Assembly: GCF_000002235.5 (NCBI RefSeq)
Contig: NW_022145528.1
Location: forward strand, 496,001-560,000
DNA from: Strongylocentrotus purpuratus
Taxonomy: Eukaryota > Echinodermata > Echinoidea > Camarodonta > Strongylocentrotidae
Reading direction: 5' to 3'
Length of the DNA: 64,000 bases
Shown in pieces: positions 22,419 to 34,994 of the stretch (positions are counted from its first letter, which is position 1; each line of letters begins with the position of its first letter). The position numbers were made by a program, and so were the translations under genes. The notes beneath the pieces were generated by a model. It worked only from the letters and a program-made list of their open reading frames with translations, ran no database searches and was not told the origin of the DNA.

Positions 22419-22562
22419 AGAGGGTTTTCACAAGCAGCTATATTGGAGAACAAAACAATAGAAAAACTCGTGCACCAGACCATGAAAACATTAACTTTTC
22501 ATAGTCTGATGCACAGGTTTTTATCGTTTGTCCTCCAATACGGCTGCTTGTGGCAACCCTCT
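22419..22562. mobile_element. Foldback element, about 144 bp
   Basis: The left arm (AGAGGGTTTTCACAAGCAGC, then TATATTGGAGAACAAA) pairs with the right arm (TTTGTCCTCCAATACGGCTG, then CTTGTGGCAACCCTCT). Pairing continues inward through GTGCACCAGACTATGAAAA-type sequence to a short loop. The whole element could fold into a long imperfect hairpin. It is a non-autonomous foldback or MITE relic. Confidence 0.78.
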
Positions 22563-23399
22563 ATTGGAGCTAAAAAAAAACAACTAACCCATAACAGGTG
22601 AATGTAATAGTCGTTGGGGGGGGGGGGGAACATCCGCAAATGTTAATACCCTGCCAATAATTGTCCCTGCTGACGAAACACAAGTTTGACCGATTTCGAC
22701 CCGACATAGCAACAACTATTGTATGCAACGTGCAGTAGTAGCAATGCATGATTAACCGCTGGTAACCTTTGGAATTTCTGGGAAGGACCAAATATAATTT
22801 TGTTCACTGAAATGTTGCTGATATTCAGCAAAGTGTCGATAGAGTATAATGCAGCTTCGAAGAAAGAAAAATAAATTGACAGAGTATACAATAAATTCAT
22901 GTGCGTTATTTTTAGTGAGAAACATTTGAATATTTTCTTGAACGTCCCCTTTTCTTTATTATTAATTTTCTGAATCGTAATCATTTAAAAAGGCACCGCG
23001 TTAATGACTTATAATTATGATCAGGAACAGCAAAACATCATAAGAATTGTATAAATACTAGACATGCAAATGCATGTCTACCCGTTCTAAAGTTAATCTC
23101 CAAAGAGTGTTTATTTTCTGAGGTATCTGAAATATTCATAGCTTAGAATCCCTCAGATGATCTTGGTTTACAATCTTTTCGTCCTCAAAACCATCCAATC
23201 TACGTTCCCAAGGCAACAGAGTATCTGATATCGGCGTTGATTTCATTCATAAATTCACACCCGCAATCTCCCACTTAATCTCAGCTTGGCGCGTGTCTTA
23301 CAGTTCGTCGTTCAATACATCCATTCATATTTTTGCCCCTTCCGTATTTTCGATCTCATACATGAATTATAATCCATCCCCGCCCCTTTTGAAACAAAA

Positions 23400-23530
23400 C
23401 CCCTCCCCCTCCAGGCGAGACTCGATGTGACGTCACACGCGAGTCACCCACGCGACCGACACGCGGAAATAGTTCCGGCACGTGTAACTGACATCCATCA
23501 CCTGTATGCAAATGAGCTACGCGGAAAAGA
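23400..23530. promoter_or_regulatory. GC-richer islet with CRE, E-box and octamer motifs
   Basis: Within 90 bp lie TGACGTCA (23428-23435), CACGTG (23479-23484) and ATGCAAAT (23506-23513), in sequence with several CGs. No transcript start is evident. It could be an enhancer or a distal promoter, but motif matches alone are weak. Confidence 0.3.
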
Positions 23531-23598
23531 CAACCCCAAAGTCTATAACCTCTGCATCATCACAACATCAGAATTGTGAGAGGGTGTTCTTGGCTATT

Positions 23599-23976
23599 AT
23601 TTTTTTTCTTGAGCACCGAGACTTTATTGAAAATCAGCGCTTAATCCGTCTGACTTTTCGCAAATCTATTGATTTCGTCACCAAGTGCAGATTCGAAGGG
23701 TGTCTCAAAGCGCAACTACGGAGCAAGAGATGCATTTTAAGCTTTCAACAACGGCTGCTAAAAGGACAACGTTTTAAACGTTCTTGATTTTTTTTTTCTT
23801 GAGCACCTAGACTTTATTAAAAATCAGCGCTTAATTCGTCTGACTTTTCGCAAATCTAATATTGATTTCGTCACAGTGCAGATTCGAAGGGTCTCTTAAA
23901 AATCAACTACGGAGAGAAGGAAGCATTTTAGGCTTTCGATAATGACTGCTAAAAGGACAACGTTTTAAACGTTGAG
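23599..23976. repeat. Tandem duplication, two ~190-bp units
   Basis: Unit 1 (23599-23786) and unit 2 (23787-23976) share TTTTTTTCTTGAGCACC, GACTTTATT, AATCAGCGCTTAAT, CGTCTGACTTTTCGCAAATC, GTGCAGATTCGAAGGGT and AAAAGGACAACGTTTTAAAC. They are similar throughout, with a few small indels. The 93-residue frame across unit 1 does not continue through unit 2, which argues against coding. Confidence 0.88.
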
Positions 23977-24877
23977 CATGTCGGAAAAGCGATGATAGCT
24001 TACGAAACAGACGATAACATTGCCCCCTCATCAGTTTTCAATCATGATTGATTTATTTCTACCAAGATATTCTTGGTAACGATCACTTATAAAACTATAA
24101 ATACGCCGAACATTTATCACTTCTTGAAGCCCGTATCCGGGAAATAAGAAGTAGTTTGTATTCTCTTCAAAATGTCTTCATAATTTACTTTCACAATTAC
24201 GATATCATCCTTATCAATTTTAGAAATAATCAAACTCGTAACACTAGAGTAATTAATCCATCCACTGATCTCTTATATGAAACAAGAAAGATAACGTAGT
24301 AATTTCTTAGAATGAAAAATATATATATAGGTCCTCTTTTTTAGCACGGTCTCAACTTACAAGTGAAGTGGAATTCAAAAGACTTCACGACTCTATTCGT
24401 ATTAGTATTTATATACATGATAATAATACAATCTGTATAAACAGCCATCCATACCAAACATATGACGACCCCATTTAACGTTCATATTTCACTCATTTGT
24501 CATAATATTAAGACACTAACAAAGAGATCTTTCGATTACATGGAAATTGAAAGTAGCATACACGCTGAGCATTTGTTTCGATTTATAAAGCCCGCCTTTG
24601 AAATTGAAGTTGGTTTCGAGTTGTATTTGCGTGAAGTAAATGAAATCTACAATGATGCGTTTTTGTTATTTTTCATTTTGAGGCGAAAGTAATAAATCAC
24701 CGATGCATCTAAATGATTTCCTCTTTGTAATTAATCATCTAGAAATTATGAGTTAATCAAGGGTGTGGTTATTAGGAGCTTGCCATGATTAATGATAAAA
24801 ACATTTTAGTGGAAATTAAGTAAACAGTATTTCGATAATGGCATCTGTGATAGTGCAATGCCATGCAAAAGAAAAAG
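23977..24877. other. No gene seen
   Basis: AT-rich sequence with short chance frames only. Confidence 0.45.
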
Positions 24878-25007
24878 GTTGTTGCTGCTGCTGCTACAAC
24901 AACAACAACAACAACAACTACTACTACTACTACTTCTAAGCTTACTACTACTACTACTTCTACTACTACTACCACCACAACCACAACTACTACTACTACT
25001 ACTACTT

Positions 25008-25047
<40 letters not shown>

Positions 25048-25209
25048 TACTACTACTTCTACTACTATTACTATTACTACTAGTCAACTGTTACTATACT
25101 AACTACTATACTACTACTGCTACTACTACTTCTACTACCACTACTATTTCTAGTACTGCTACAAATAATATTACTGCTGCTGCTGCTGCTGCTACTACTA
25201 CTACTACTA

Positions 25210-25245
<36 letters not shown>

Positions 25246-25320
25246 TTGCTATTACTACTAGTCAACTGCTACTACTAATAATACTACTAATAATACTTCT
25301 ACTATACTACTATGATAAGT
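24878..25320. repeat. (ACT)n trinucleotide array, about 440 bp, with internal duplication
   Basis: The array is mainly ACT/CTA with CAA, CTG and TTA interruptions. The non-repeat word TAGTCAACTG occurs at 25081 and again at 25259, within ACTAGTCAACTG followed by TACTA each time, implying a 178-bp duplication inside the array. All long frames (poly-Leu, poly-Thr, poly-Ser) are artefacts. Confidence 0.92.
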
Positions 25321-26270
25321 GTTTTATTGCTATTACATGTTTACCCCCTGATTTTGTCTTTGTCAATTAAGTCATGTACTAAACCACTAATTGTTCTAAC
25401 GCCCTTGGTTTGTGTATATATTTTGTATGTTGAAGATATTTTGTGTCTAGCTGTTCCAAGGAGGAAATAAATTATAAAGCAGTTCACTAACGATTTCAGA
25501 TTCGAAGCAACTCATTTATTACTACTCTCTCCTTTTTCAATGACAGTCAAAACACATAATATTTATCCGAAAAGTCGGTCATAGGCTACGGTACTTTATC
25601 GATCGTTTGCTAAATTAGACCACGTTCGATCTATTTCTGTAGCGGTATAATTAATTAATTACTAACATGCCAGAAATTGAATTAGGGGCCTACTACTGGT
25701 AACCGTCTCGAGATAACATCTTTGTTTTGCAAACACAAAATGATCATGATAGCGTATATAATGTTACAAGCGTTTCTTATTCTTCGTTTCAATGGCTTGG
25801 TATCGGGACACGATAAGGTTTTTTATATTTGTGTATAGGCCTTGGTAAACTTGGATAATCATTAACGGCTTCATGAATAAATGATGATTGCAATACGGCT
25901 ACAATTCGAAGCTTAATGATGTATCTGACTATTCCCTCGTAGTGGAAATAATCGCGAAAACCTTGGTGTAGTATTTAAGATTGTATTGTGGACTTACGTC
26001 GTGTATTTACAACGCGGTATATTGAAAGCGTCTCCCCTCCTTCTTTCTTTGTCGATTTGTAACCATTATGTTTTCCCCACCCATATTATCTCGAATTCGC
26101 AAGACTCCACATGTTCACTGGATTACTGTATTTTCATCTTCATATCCTTTAGTGTTTTTTGTTGAGTTATAAAGAAATGAAAACAAATAATAATAATTTT
26201 GTCGCCCATATTCCAAGCGATGTCTTTTTTTCGCATCCGTCAATGTAATTTACCGCCTACATCTCTCCTC
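25321..26270. other. No gene seen
   Basis: Ordinary AT-rich intergenic sequence; no repeat or motif stands out. Confidence 0.4.
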
Positions 26271-26670
26271 CACTCCCCCTCATTCTCTCCCTCTCTCTAT
26301 CTATCTCTTTCTTTCTCTCTCTCTCTCTCTCTGTCCCCTCTCTCTATCTCTCTCCCACCCCATCCACTCTCTCCAACCACTTTCTTCATTTCTCTCACTT
26401 TCCCTCTACCCCCCTTTCCCTCTGTCTTCGTTTCTATGTTTATTTCTGTTTCTCTACCCACCCTCACTATCCCTATCTCTTCCTTTCATCTTCAACTTCT
26501 TCCTTTTTTTTTCTTTTTTTTTCTTCTTCTTCTTCTTCTTCTTCTTCTTCTTCTTCTTCTTCTCTTCTTCTTCTTCTTCTTCTTCTTCTTCTTTCCTCTT
26601 CATGTTTCCCCTCTCTTCCTCCCTCTCCCTCTCCCTCCCCTTCTCCCTCTCTCTCCCCTTTCTCCCTCCG
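26271..26670. repeat. Pyrimidine-rich region with (CT)n and (TTC)n arrays
   Basis: (CT)n-rich sequence lies at about 26285-26345, (TTC)n at about 26520-26592, then CCCTCTC-type repeats to 26665. The Lys/Glu-rich and Leu/Phe-rich frames over this region are repeat artefacts. Confidence 0.88.
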
Positions 26671-27441
26671 TGCCCAAGTAATGTGCAGCGAACACAAAGA
26701 ATCAAAATCGACATACGGCGAATGTGCCCATGCACACAGTGAATTGCCACAAAAGGAAATGTTCGCTGGTTACATACGCCACAATAATGTCCCTCGCATA
26801 CTTCCTCTTTACAGTGCGTCGATTTATTCAGGGAAAGCGGAGAGAGAGGATGACTAACAAAGAGGCACCTTTTGCAAGAACAATTACAAGTGTACATGTA
26901 CTGGTAGTAGACAGAGCAGTGAAGAGAAAGGGAGGGGTCGTTTCGGATAAAAGAAATGTCATTTATTCAATATACAGATGAGTGCCCCCGCCCATTTCAT
27001 TTTGAACTCGAGATGATTGAAAAGCGCAATCCTCTGTTTTACGGGTTATCGAACAATTTTGAATAGTCATGATGCGGATACCATCAATTTTATGAAAACA
27101 CATTTTGAAAATAATCAAATACCACCATATTTCACCGAATACCCCATTCTGGTCAATGGAAATCCTTTGTCTATGAATTAATAAGAAGACCCACACAAAT
27201 AGGCCCACCTTGATTGCTGAAAACAGGAGCCATTATGAATGATATTGTTTTGAGCCATGATTTCCTGCATGATCTTTTTGAGAGGGAGGGGTGGGTATAC
27301 TTGACATTTTCGATGGAGTGATATACTTTGATCACGATGTCTTAACCTCTTAAATCAGAATATCGACATCATGGTCACGATCTTCCACCATTGTAAAATA
27401 ACAGCAGCAGCAGCAGTAATAGTAGTAATGGTATAGTGGAA

Positions 27442-27477
<36 letters not shown>

Positions 27478-28530
27478 ATAGTAGTAGAAGTGTAGTAGAA
27501 GTAGTCATAGATGTAGAAGAAGCATTATCAATATCTCCACAACCTGGGACATCCCAGTCGACCAATAGCCCAAAAGACCGACAGCCCACGAGACCGAAAG
27601 CGAACGAGACCAACAGAGCACGAGACCGATAGCTCGCGGACTGTCAGGGTTGTAGGCCTTCTGACAACTTATTTTGAGAAGGTTCGCGAGACCGACATCG
27701 TCGATCTCGTGAGCTGTCAATCTGGTTGGTTATATCCCTTCCTCCCGCCCACTAAAATGTCGACCTCCCCAAATCATTACTGATTCCCACGACTTTTTTT
27801 GTTTCCTTTCCTTTCTTTTACTTTCCTTTTTTTTTCTTCGTAGAAAACCTTAAATCGAAATACCATTTATAATTTTCTATTACCCAACTCTTGATTTTAA
27901 AAGGGAAGAAAAAGGCTTGTTACTTTTAATCTGTACCCACGCAGACTATCCCCAGATGCTGATCGAGATAATTAAAATCCCCAAATCCGATTATTCAACT
28001 GAATAAAAGTTGCAACGATTCTGAAATCGGATTAAAAAAATAATTAATCTACAATTAATCTACAACACTGTATAGAGTTATTGTGATGTGAATGAAATAC
28101 AACTATCAAGTCGTTAAAATACTGCAAAAAAGAACACTGGTCTAACAGTAACCTGTTAATGCACGTTCCAATATAAGTATAGGCCTATATACATGCCACT
28201 GGTGAAGAAAGTAAATCTTTTTACAGCTTAATAACTAAGTGGGCGAAATGCGATTACTGAAAAAGAGTTGATAAAAACACCCCGCTCCCAACAAAAACAG
28301 ATCATAGAAAAGAAGACAGATGCTCTTAATCCTTTTCTTTTTACCTCTCATGTCTTATGTAAACGTTTCATTTCAAGAAGTCTTCTCTCTCTCTCTCTCT
28401 CTTTGAGTTTATGTCGAATCTCGTTTTCGGACCCATTTTTATAGTCCACATTTTTTTCTTTCCATGATTGATGGAATCATTAACAAAAGTCGTTTTTAAT
28501 TAACTCTAATTTTGTATATGCAGGCCTATA
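26671..28530. other. No gene seen; includes an (AGT)n array and GAGACCGA-like repeats
   Basis: An (AGT)n/(AGC)n array spans about 27401-27515. From about 27560 to 27710, words such as GAGACCGA and CGAGACC recur five or so times in a degenerate pattern. There is a (CT)n run at 28384-28402. Confidence 0.5.
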
Positions 28531-28531
28531 C

Positions 28532-28919
28532 TATCATTATCATCATCATCATCATCATCATCATCATCGCCATCGTCATAATCTTCATCATCATCAACAA
28601 CATCATTTGGAGAAGGCGCGATGGCTCAGTGGTGGAGCAGTGGTCTCGTTAGCGGTAGATCCCGGGTTCGAGTCCAAGTCGAATCATGAGTGCCTTGTGG
28701 TAAGGCATTAATCCCCATTAGCAAATCCCTCGGAGAGGACTAAAAGCCGTCGATCCCCTGGTTGCTTTTGTAGTCAAGTTAAACAAACAAAATTGTCGTC
28801 ATCATTGTAGTTGATTTTTTTACCTTCGTCGACATCATTTGCCGTCGCTATGGCATTAGCATCAACAGGGGTTGCATTATTACACCATCATCTTAAATAC
28901 CGGCATCAACGCCGTCATT

Positions 28920-28963
<44 letters not shown>

Positions 28964-29123
28964 AATCACCAGCATTACCATTATCATCATCATCATCATC
29001 ATCATCACCATCATTACCATTATCATCATCATCATCATCATCACCATCATTACCATTATCATCATCATCATCATCACCATCATTACCATTATCATCATTA
29101 TCATCTTCACCATCATTACCATT

Positions 29124-29160
<37 letters not shown>

Positions 29161-29200
29161 CAATCATCACCATTATCATCTTTATCATGATCATCATTAT
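28532..29200. repeat. (ATC)n array split by a SINE
   Basis: ATC/TCA repeats occupy about 28532-28605 and 28915-29200. The second part has a higher-order pattern in which ACCATCATTACCATTATC recurs at intervals of about 33-35 bp. A tRNA-derived SINE at 28611-28792 lies between them. The poly-His, poly-Ile, poly-Met and poly-Asp frames are artefacts. Confidence 0.9.
28611..28792 (+). mobile_element. tRNA-derived SINE, copy 1
   Basis: It contains a consensus box A (TGGCTCAGTGG, 28622-28632) and box B (GGTTCGAGTCC, 28665-28675) spaced as in a tRNA promoter. The body continues with GGTAAGGCATTA, CTCGGAGAGGAC and AAAGCCGTCG and ends in an A-rich AAACAAACAAAA tail. The acceptor stem does not pair, so this is not a functional tRNA gene. 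The copy at 33828 shares the whole body at roughly 80% by eye. SINEs of this type are transcribed by RNA polymerase III and mobilised by LINE enzymes. Confidence 0.85.
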
Positions 29201-29214
29201 TGAGTGATTTCATC

Positions 29215-32200
29215 GTTATTTAGTACTAAATCCTCATAAATAGACTCATTATTAACACCATCACCATCGTCAGTCAAGTTCACCATCGTGACCTACATGT
29301 AGCACGGTATGACAACGTACCCATTCTCTTCCCCCCGTCTTCTTTCGTCCTATTACGTCGAGAGTTTTAACGCTACAATGACGTCATTCCGCCAAACAAT
29401 GCGCCACGTACGCACATGAGCTGATCAGAAATTGACATTTGAAAGTGTTACAAATACCGCTATAAATACCGTGCAAAAAACATGTATGTATCCTTAACTT
29501 GTTCTCCAACGTGGTAATCGGTCTTGTATTTAACTACCCAACGCCACGATTTATAACATGAGCATAAAGCCAGGCTGAAGCATCTTTTATGCAGTGCTTC
29601 GGGGGAGGAGGAGGAATTTAAAATTAAGATAGAGGCGCGCGTGTTTCGAGTGAGAAACCGTCATGAATTCAAATTATAGTCATTCGCATCGCCCTAAACC
29701 TACGCATCTGTGACATTTATGTTCAGTAGTAGTGCACATTTAAGTAGTGTTCTGCCTTAGCCGGCATAATGATGGCATAAATCTCTTTAGTATGGAAAAC
29801 AACGCACGCCTTGTCAAGATTTAAGTTGCGAAGCTCCGGAGTAATACGGTTAATCAATTTAATGGAATTGAATTCTGAATAACACCCATTTCCTTCTCAG
29901 AAGTTGTTCATGGTTTAAGAAAAATGTGTACATTAACGAATGCGACGGAAATGATTATAAACAAGAAAATATAAATTGGTTCAGACAGTTTTCTTTTATA
30001 GGGGTGTGTGCTATGTTTTCATCTAAGGTAGATCGCTTAGCCATAGGCGAAGGAGGCGGTGTGGGGAAGGGCGTGGGGGGGGGGGGGGTGTGGAGCCTCT
30101 AGGATTTTGGAGTTTGAGTCATATGAATATTCGGGCTATCATCACCTAATATTTTGGTAGCTATGCGATCTATTCGTAGAGGTTTTTTTTTTTATTATCT
30201 CATTTAGTAAATTTTATGAAAAAATTACATTTTCATTTACTGATTTAAGGGTAAGAAGCATCAGCCCCTGGGGAAATTTTGCCCGGATGATTATAATTGT
30301 GACAGTGTCATTATTCTTAATTTGCCTGACATGACATTGTGTACAGTACGTGTATCCGCGAAGCAGAATTCGGAAAAAGAACAAATTTGATTTTGATTTA
30401 AATTGGTTTCTACACTGTATATTTTTCAAACACGCCTTTCTCTATTCTTAGTGCACTCGATACTTTTAGTACAGTATCTAAGAAGAAAATATATTGAGAT
30501 AAGTCAAAGAAAACTATGTTAATATATCTGTGTACTGAAAATTACACTGTAGCATTTGAATGAATTAATGTCAACACTCGAAATAATGGGGCGCCAAGGA
30601 TTTGCTTAAAAAACAATCTGAGTGCTACTCTATTTCAGTAGCCATGACGTCCCCAAGTTAATAACGTTAATGATTTATAATAATTTCAGCTAAAAATGGA
30701 ACCGAATCTCTGTCTTAAATTTGGTTTGATGTTAAATCTCAGGCGAATAGTTGAAACTCAATGCGAAGGGGAAAAGAATGAATCCGTTTTTTGGGCCGTC
30801 TTTTGTGGGGACGCCTTTTACTCATGTTTCGTGGAAAATGAGATGTTCAGCAAATATTTGCCCGCCATTCTAATCATGATGGTGGGGATATATGGCGGGA
30901 AAAGCGATGGCGTATGGTAGTGTTGAATCACAAATAGAGAACTCCATGTTAGAAATTTGCACTCGAAAGAAAGTGGGACGGAGATTGTAAGAGAGTGAAT
31001 GCTAGCTTCCACCCCTTTCATAATATTTGTCATTGTTTTTTTTCATCGCTAGTGTTGCTAAAAATTACTATTTCGATACTTAACCATCACAGTAAAATGT
31101 TCCTACGCAACTGCGAATATTTCGTACTTATACGAATCTTTTTTCATATTTCATTCATTACTTTATCGGTATTGTTGTGACAACACGTATGGGGTTCCAT
31201 GTAGAATATGCCATTTCAAAGATCCTCCACTTAGTAAATTAATATGAGCCCAAATATAAAATACTTTGTAAATACAAGCGCTGCTAAACTTTTTGTAAAA
31301 CATCCATGGAGTGCCTAATGGAGCTAATATTGTGCATGGGTGCATGGGCACATGAAAGTGGTACCATTTGATATGTTTTTTAATAGGTAAAACATACTTT
31401 ATACAATAAATATATGCATACATATCTTTGGCCGCCATGTTAGGCATGCAAATTTGGTTTCCCAAAATAAAAATACAGTTGCCTCTGGAAACGGTACTTG
31501 TTTAGCTTCTTAGGGGATGTTTTCATTTCTGTGCAAGACTTGTAAAATACATGATCTGTGATAACATTACATAACCAATATGTATGTTGTTCTGTAAATG
31601 TTTTAGATTAATTGACATTGGGCAGTCCAAAGGCCCTGTAAACGTCTTGAAAATTGTTTTATCGGTATAATAAATAATTTACATTGAGCGTTTACGATAC
31701 ACGCTACGCATATGAATATTGGATTATAATTGCATTCTTAATTCAAACGGTCAATATCAAATGGTCTTAACGATATGAAAACCTTCTCGTAACCAATCTT
31801 AAAGTAGCAATTAAATCGGAAAATACAAGAAAAATGCAGCTGTCACTGTTAGAGAGACATATTGTGTATACAAATTCCCACAAGACAAGATATCAAAATA
31901 TATGAAATTGTAATCATGGAAGAAGAAAATCGGATTAACAGAACCTTTATGAGCTTCGAAAGAAAAAGGAAACGATCGCATTGCGAATCAAAATTGGATT
32001 CTATAGCGCGTTGGACGGAGCGTATGTGTGTGTTTAAACGAAGCTTTCGCCAAATATTTGCATACTTGTATCCGTGTCGCGGTCTTGCGTTGGTCGAGAG
32101 ATCGATCAGCCTGGGAAAAGCGCTTTTTGTTTGTTTCAAAATCAAGCGGTGTATTATACTCTTATCTGCTTCTTCGGGGATATATTATAGGGTGAGAAAA

Positions 32201-32735
32201 CTGGGAAGTTGAGCCGTGATTCATATAATTGTCGTCAGCCGGCCTTATTGTATCATTGTGTATGATATTAATATATCATCGTCTGCCGAGAGTCGAAGGA
32301 GTGATAATTCATTTTTCTCTCATCATTTAAAGCTAACCTCTTTTCTCCTGGCAGACAATAGATCACACGCTTTTCGAGATACTGAATACGAGGTAAACTA
32401 GATGTTTTACTGGTAAACAATATATCGACACCTAAACGTGGTTGCGAATCGAACTACTTGAATGAAGAGATAAAAGCACCATCTAATAAAAAGGAACTTC
32501 ACTGAATCCTAAACTATGTCATGTTATTTAATGGCTTATATTAAGCAAATATTGTTATGTTATTGATGCAATATTCTTTTTCCTTTTGTTTTTAATATGA
32601 TATTCTTGATAATGAATACCAATTGGCCTTAATTTTTCAGATACTTGATAAATAAGGGGCGGACATCCCATCAAATAGATTGGCAGTAGGCAGAATGCGA
32701 GCCCCTATTTTTCCTGAGGCGCCATTAAGGAGGGG
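29215..32735. other. No gene seen
   Basis: Features noted are TGACGTCA near 29380, a G14 run (30075-30088) and AT-rich sequence. Frames of 70-116 residues, such as 31862-32212, have no recognisable motif. Confidence 0.45.
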
Positions 32736-32739
32736 GGGG

Positions 32740-32905
32740 GGCGTTCAGAGACTTCATCCTATGATAGGATTGCTCCCCAGGGAGTGGAAAATGTACATAC
32801 CTTGTGTTGCGGGTAAGCCTGCCAAATCCGATGACCGAGGTATGTGCTGCCCCTAGAAACAGTATTATGCGCATTATAAATGTGAGCTATTATTATTATA
32901 ATAGA
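32740..32905 (-). repeat. Dispersed (AAT)n-TATAGCGC repeat, copy 2
   Basis: In plus orientation it shows TGTACATACCTTGTGTTGCG, AAATCCGATGACCGAGGTA, a GCGCATTATAAATGTGAGC block and (ATT)n. This is the reverse of the order seen at 35300-35412 (ATTACCCCGGTCATTGGATT). Confidence 0.5.
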
Positions 32906-33104
32906 GTCATCATTTCAACTCTAATTTTTACCACCTTATCTCTATTCTTCAGCATTCTATTTTTTAAAGTCATTATGTTATCGTTATTACCATATCAGTG
33001 CGTAGGAGAAAATAAAAAGGCCTTTTACAAATTTTATCCACTTGAAGAACTTTTAACGTTTATGGCGGCTGTCCAGACAAACCTATAGGTTTTTTTTTAT
33101 ACAG

Positions 33105-33265
33105 CAACCAAATTCCCTTTTTTTTTTACTGTCAATATTTTACTATTTTAATAATAATAATAATAATAATGTATAAGTAGTATTTCTTTTATATTACCTG
33201 TATGTTGATGTTACTGTTTTTTATTATGGAATTGAATAAATGCTGAATGCTGAAAATGCTGAACG
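33105..33265 (+). mobile_element. Possible LINE 3' tail with TGCTGAA repeats
   Basis: (AAT)n and an AT-rich region lead to GAATTGAATAAATGCTGAAT followed by further TGCTGAA units. A short tandem tail after an AATAAA-like signal is typical of the 3' ends of some non-LTR retrotransposons. No reverse-transcriptase coding sequence is visible upstream, so this is at most a 5'-truncated copy. Confidence 0.4.
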
Positions 33266-33827
33266 CTTATCAATTTAATCTGCAATTGTCACATTAGGCG
33301 CTGCACAAAATGGGTTCGAGAAAATGTCTCATTATGACGAAGGCAATCGACAATTATTGCAATGGAATGTGACTAATGTAATTAGAAAAAGAAAGCTCTG
33401 CTATTCAAACGTATACAAACTTGATATTGAGTGACTCATGTGTGAATGCTAATTTCTAATGTCAACAGTGGACATTCACTGCCGCAGCTGAATAAAATGA
33501 AGATATTTTAAGATTTTACGTCATACTGTGTCATTACGCGCGCGAACGAGCGCCGGTGCGAGCGGGCGCTCCTTCGCGATCATTAATGTGGCGTGAGCTG
33601 CTGGCCTTGCACGCTGAGTGAGTGCAGTGAGTTGTCATTAACATTCATGCACCGAAGGTGAATGTGATTTCTTTTGTCATCGTTTACGGGATGAAGTCAT
33701 CCTCATATACGGATGGCTTTGAGTCATCATTGCTGATGGCGAATGGGTGGATGGGGGAGGGGGTGGGGGGAGCATAACTGCCCTGTGCCCCTTTTTAAAC
33801 CCAACCTGGTTTTCCGTGAATTTGTAA

Positions 33828-33998
33828 AGGTGCACTAGCCCAGTAGTGGAGCAGTGGTCTCGTAAGCGGTAGGTCCCGGGTTCGATACCAAGGTGAAGCA
33901 TTAGTACCCTTTGGTAAGGCATTCGTCCTCACTACCAAGTCCATCGGAGAGGACTTAAAGCCGTCGTTCCCCCTTTTGCTTACTTACAAACATAAACA
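33828..33998 (+). mobile_element. tRNA-derived SINE, copy 2
   Basis: Box A is TAGCCCAGTAG (33836-33846) and box B is GGTTCGATACC (33879-33889). GTGGAGCAGTGGTCTCGT, GGTAAGGCATT, ATCGGAGAGGACTTAAAGCC and a TTACAAACATAAAC tail follow, as in the copy at 28611. The two are clearly one family in the same orientation. Confidence 0.85.
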
Positions 33999-33999
33999 T

Positions 34000-34549
34000 T
34001 CTTTCTCAGCTGTCATGTACAAGAAACCATCATCATCCGTTAATACACACTCAAAACAATGTACTTCCATTCATGTTTATATTCAAACAGGACAGGCACC
34101 ACAATAATGTTTGTTTGTTTGTTTTATTTCCGAAAATCATCATAAAAACAATAACAGAATATAAAAAACCAAAGACTTATCTAACAATAATAGAATGATA
34201 AAACGGTTGGATAGTCCATTTCAGATTCATTAACCTATAATGGCTCTGTTCTTCCATGACTGTAGTTCATGTAGAAAACTTTCTGTTTCGCTTGTATGAG
34301 AGACGGAATTGTACCCCCCCCCCCCCTTTGACAGATTCCTGGATCCTCCCCTGATGATGACGGGCTGATGATGAGGAGGAGATACCCCGAGACGTCTGGG
34401 TAAGGTGCTTCATCCGGGATGACTCATTGTGATTGAGAATGGTAATGGGATTCCCTAGCAACGGGAGAACATCACCTCTTTGTTTGTCTCGGATGCTCTT
34501 TCTCTCACTTCACTGTCTCTCTCTGTCTCTCTCTCTCTGTCTGTCTCTC

Positions 34550-34587
<38 letters not shown>

Positions 34588-34955
34588 GTCCCTGTATAAA
34601 TCTCGCTATCAGTATTATTATTAGGCATTTAGCTACGCTATTCATAGTACACTATATTACAGCGCTTACCATAATATGCAATCTAACAAACAACAAATCA
34701 TAACACAACTTTGAACAAACAAAATAATAGCGAATTAAGTAGGAAATAAGAACGTTTTAAGGAGTTTTTTCTCTAGTGCTCTCTTTCTCTCTGTGTATCT
34801 GTTTGTATCTGTCTCTCTTTATCTCTCTCTCTCTCTCTCTCTCTCTATTTCTCCCTCTTTCGCTTTCTTTCTTTCTTTCTTTCTCCCTCTCTCTCTGTTT
34901 ATCAGAATCTCTCAGAGAGCCACCCCTCTCTTCCCTATTTCTCTTTCTATATATT

Positions 34956-34994
<39 letters not shown>

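Noticed and set aside
23506-23787. 93-residue frame across the first 190-bp tandem unit
   Set aside because: It is not maintained in the second unit despite high DNA similarity, which argues against coding.
24858-25370. 170-residue frame of poly-Leu and poly-Thr, with similar frames on both strands
   Set aside because: It is a direct translation of the (ACT)n array; all six frames are open because the repeat contains no stop.
28622-28675. Possible tRNA gene
   Set aside because: Box A and box B are good, but the acceptor and anticodon arms do not form and a SINE body follows; a second copy confirms it is a SINE.
28811-29213. Poly-His, poly-Ile, poly-Met and poly-Asp frames
   Set aside because: They are translations of the (ATC)n array.
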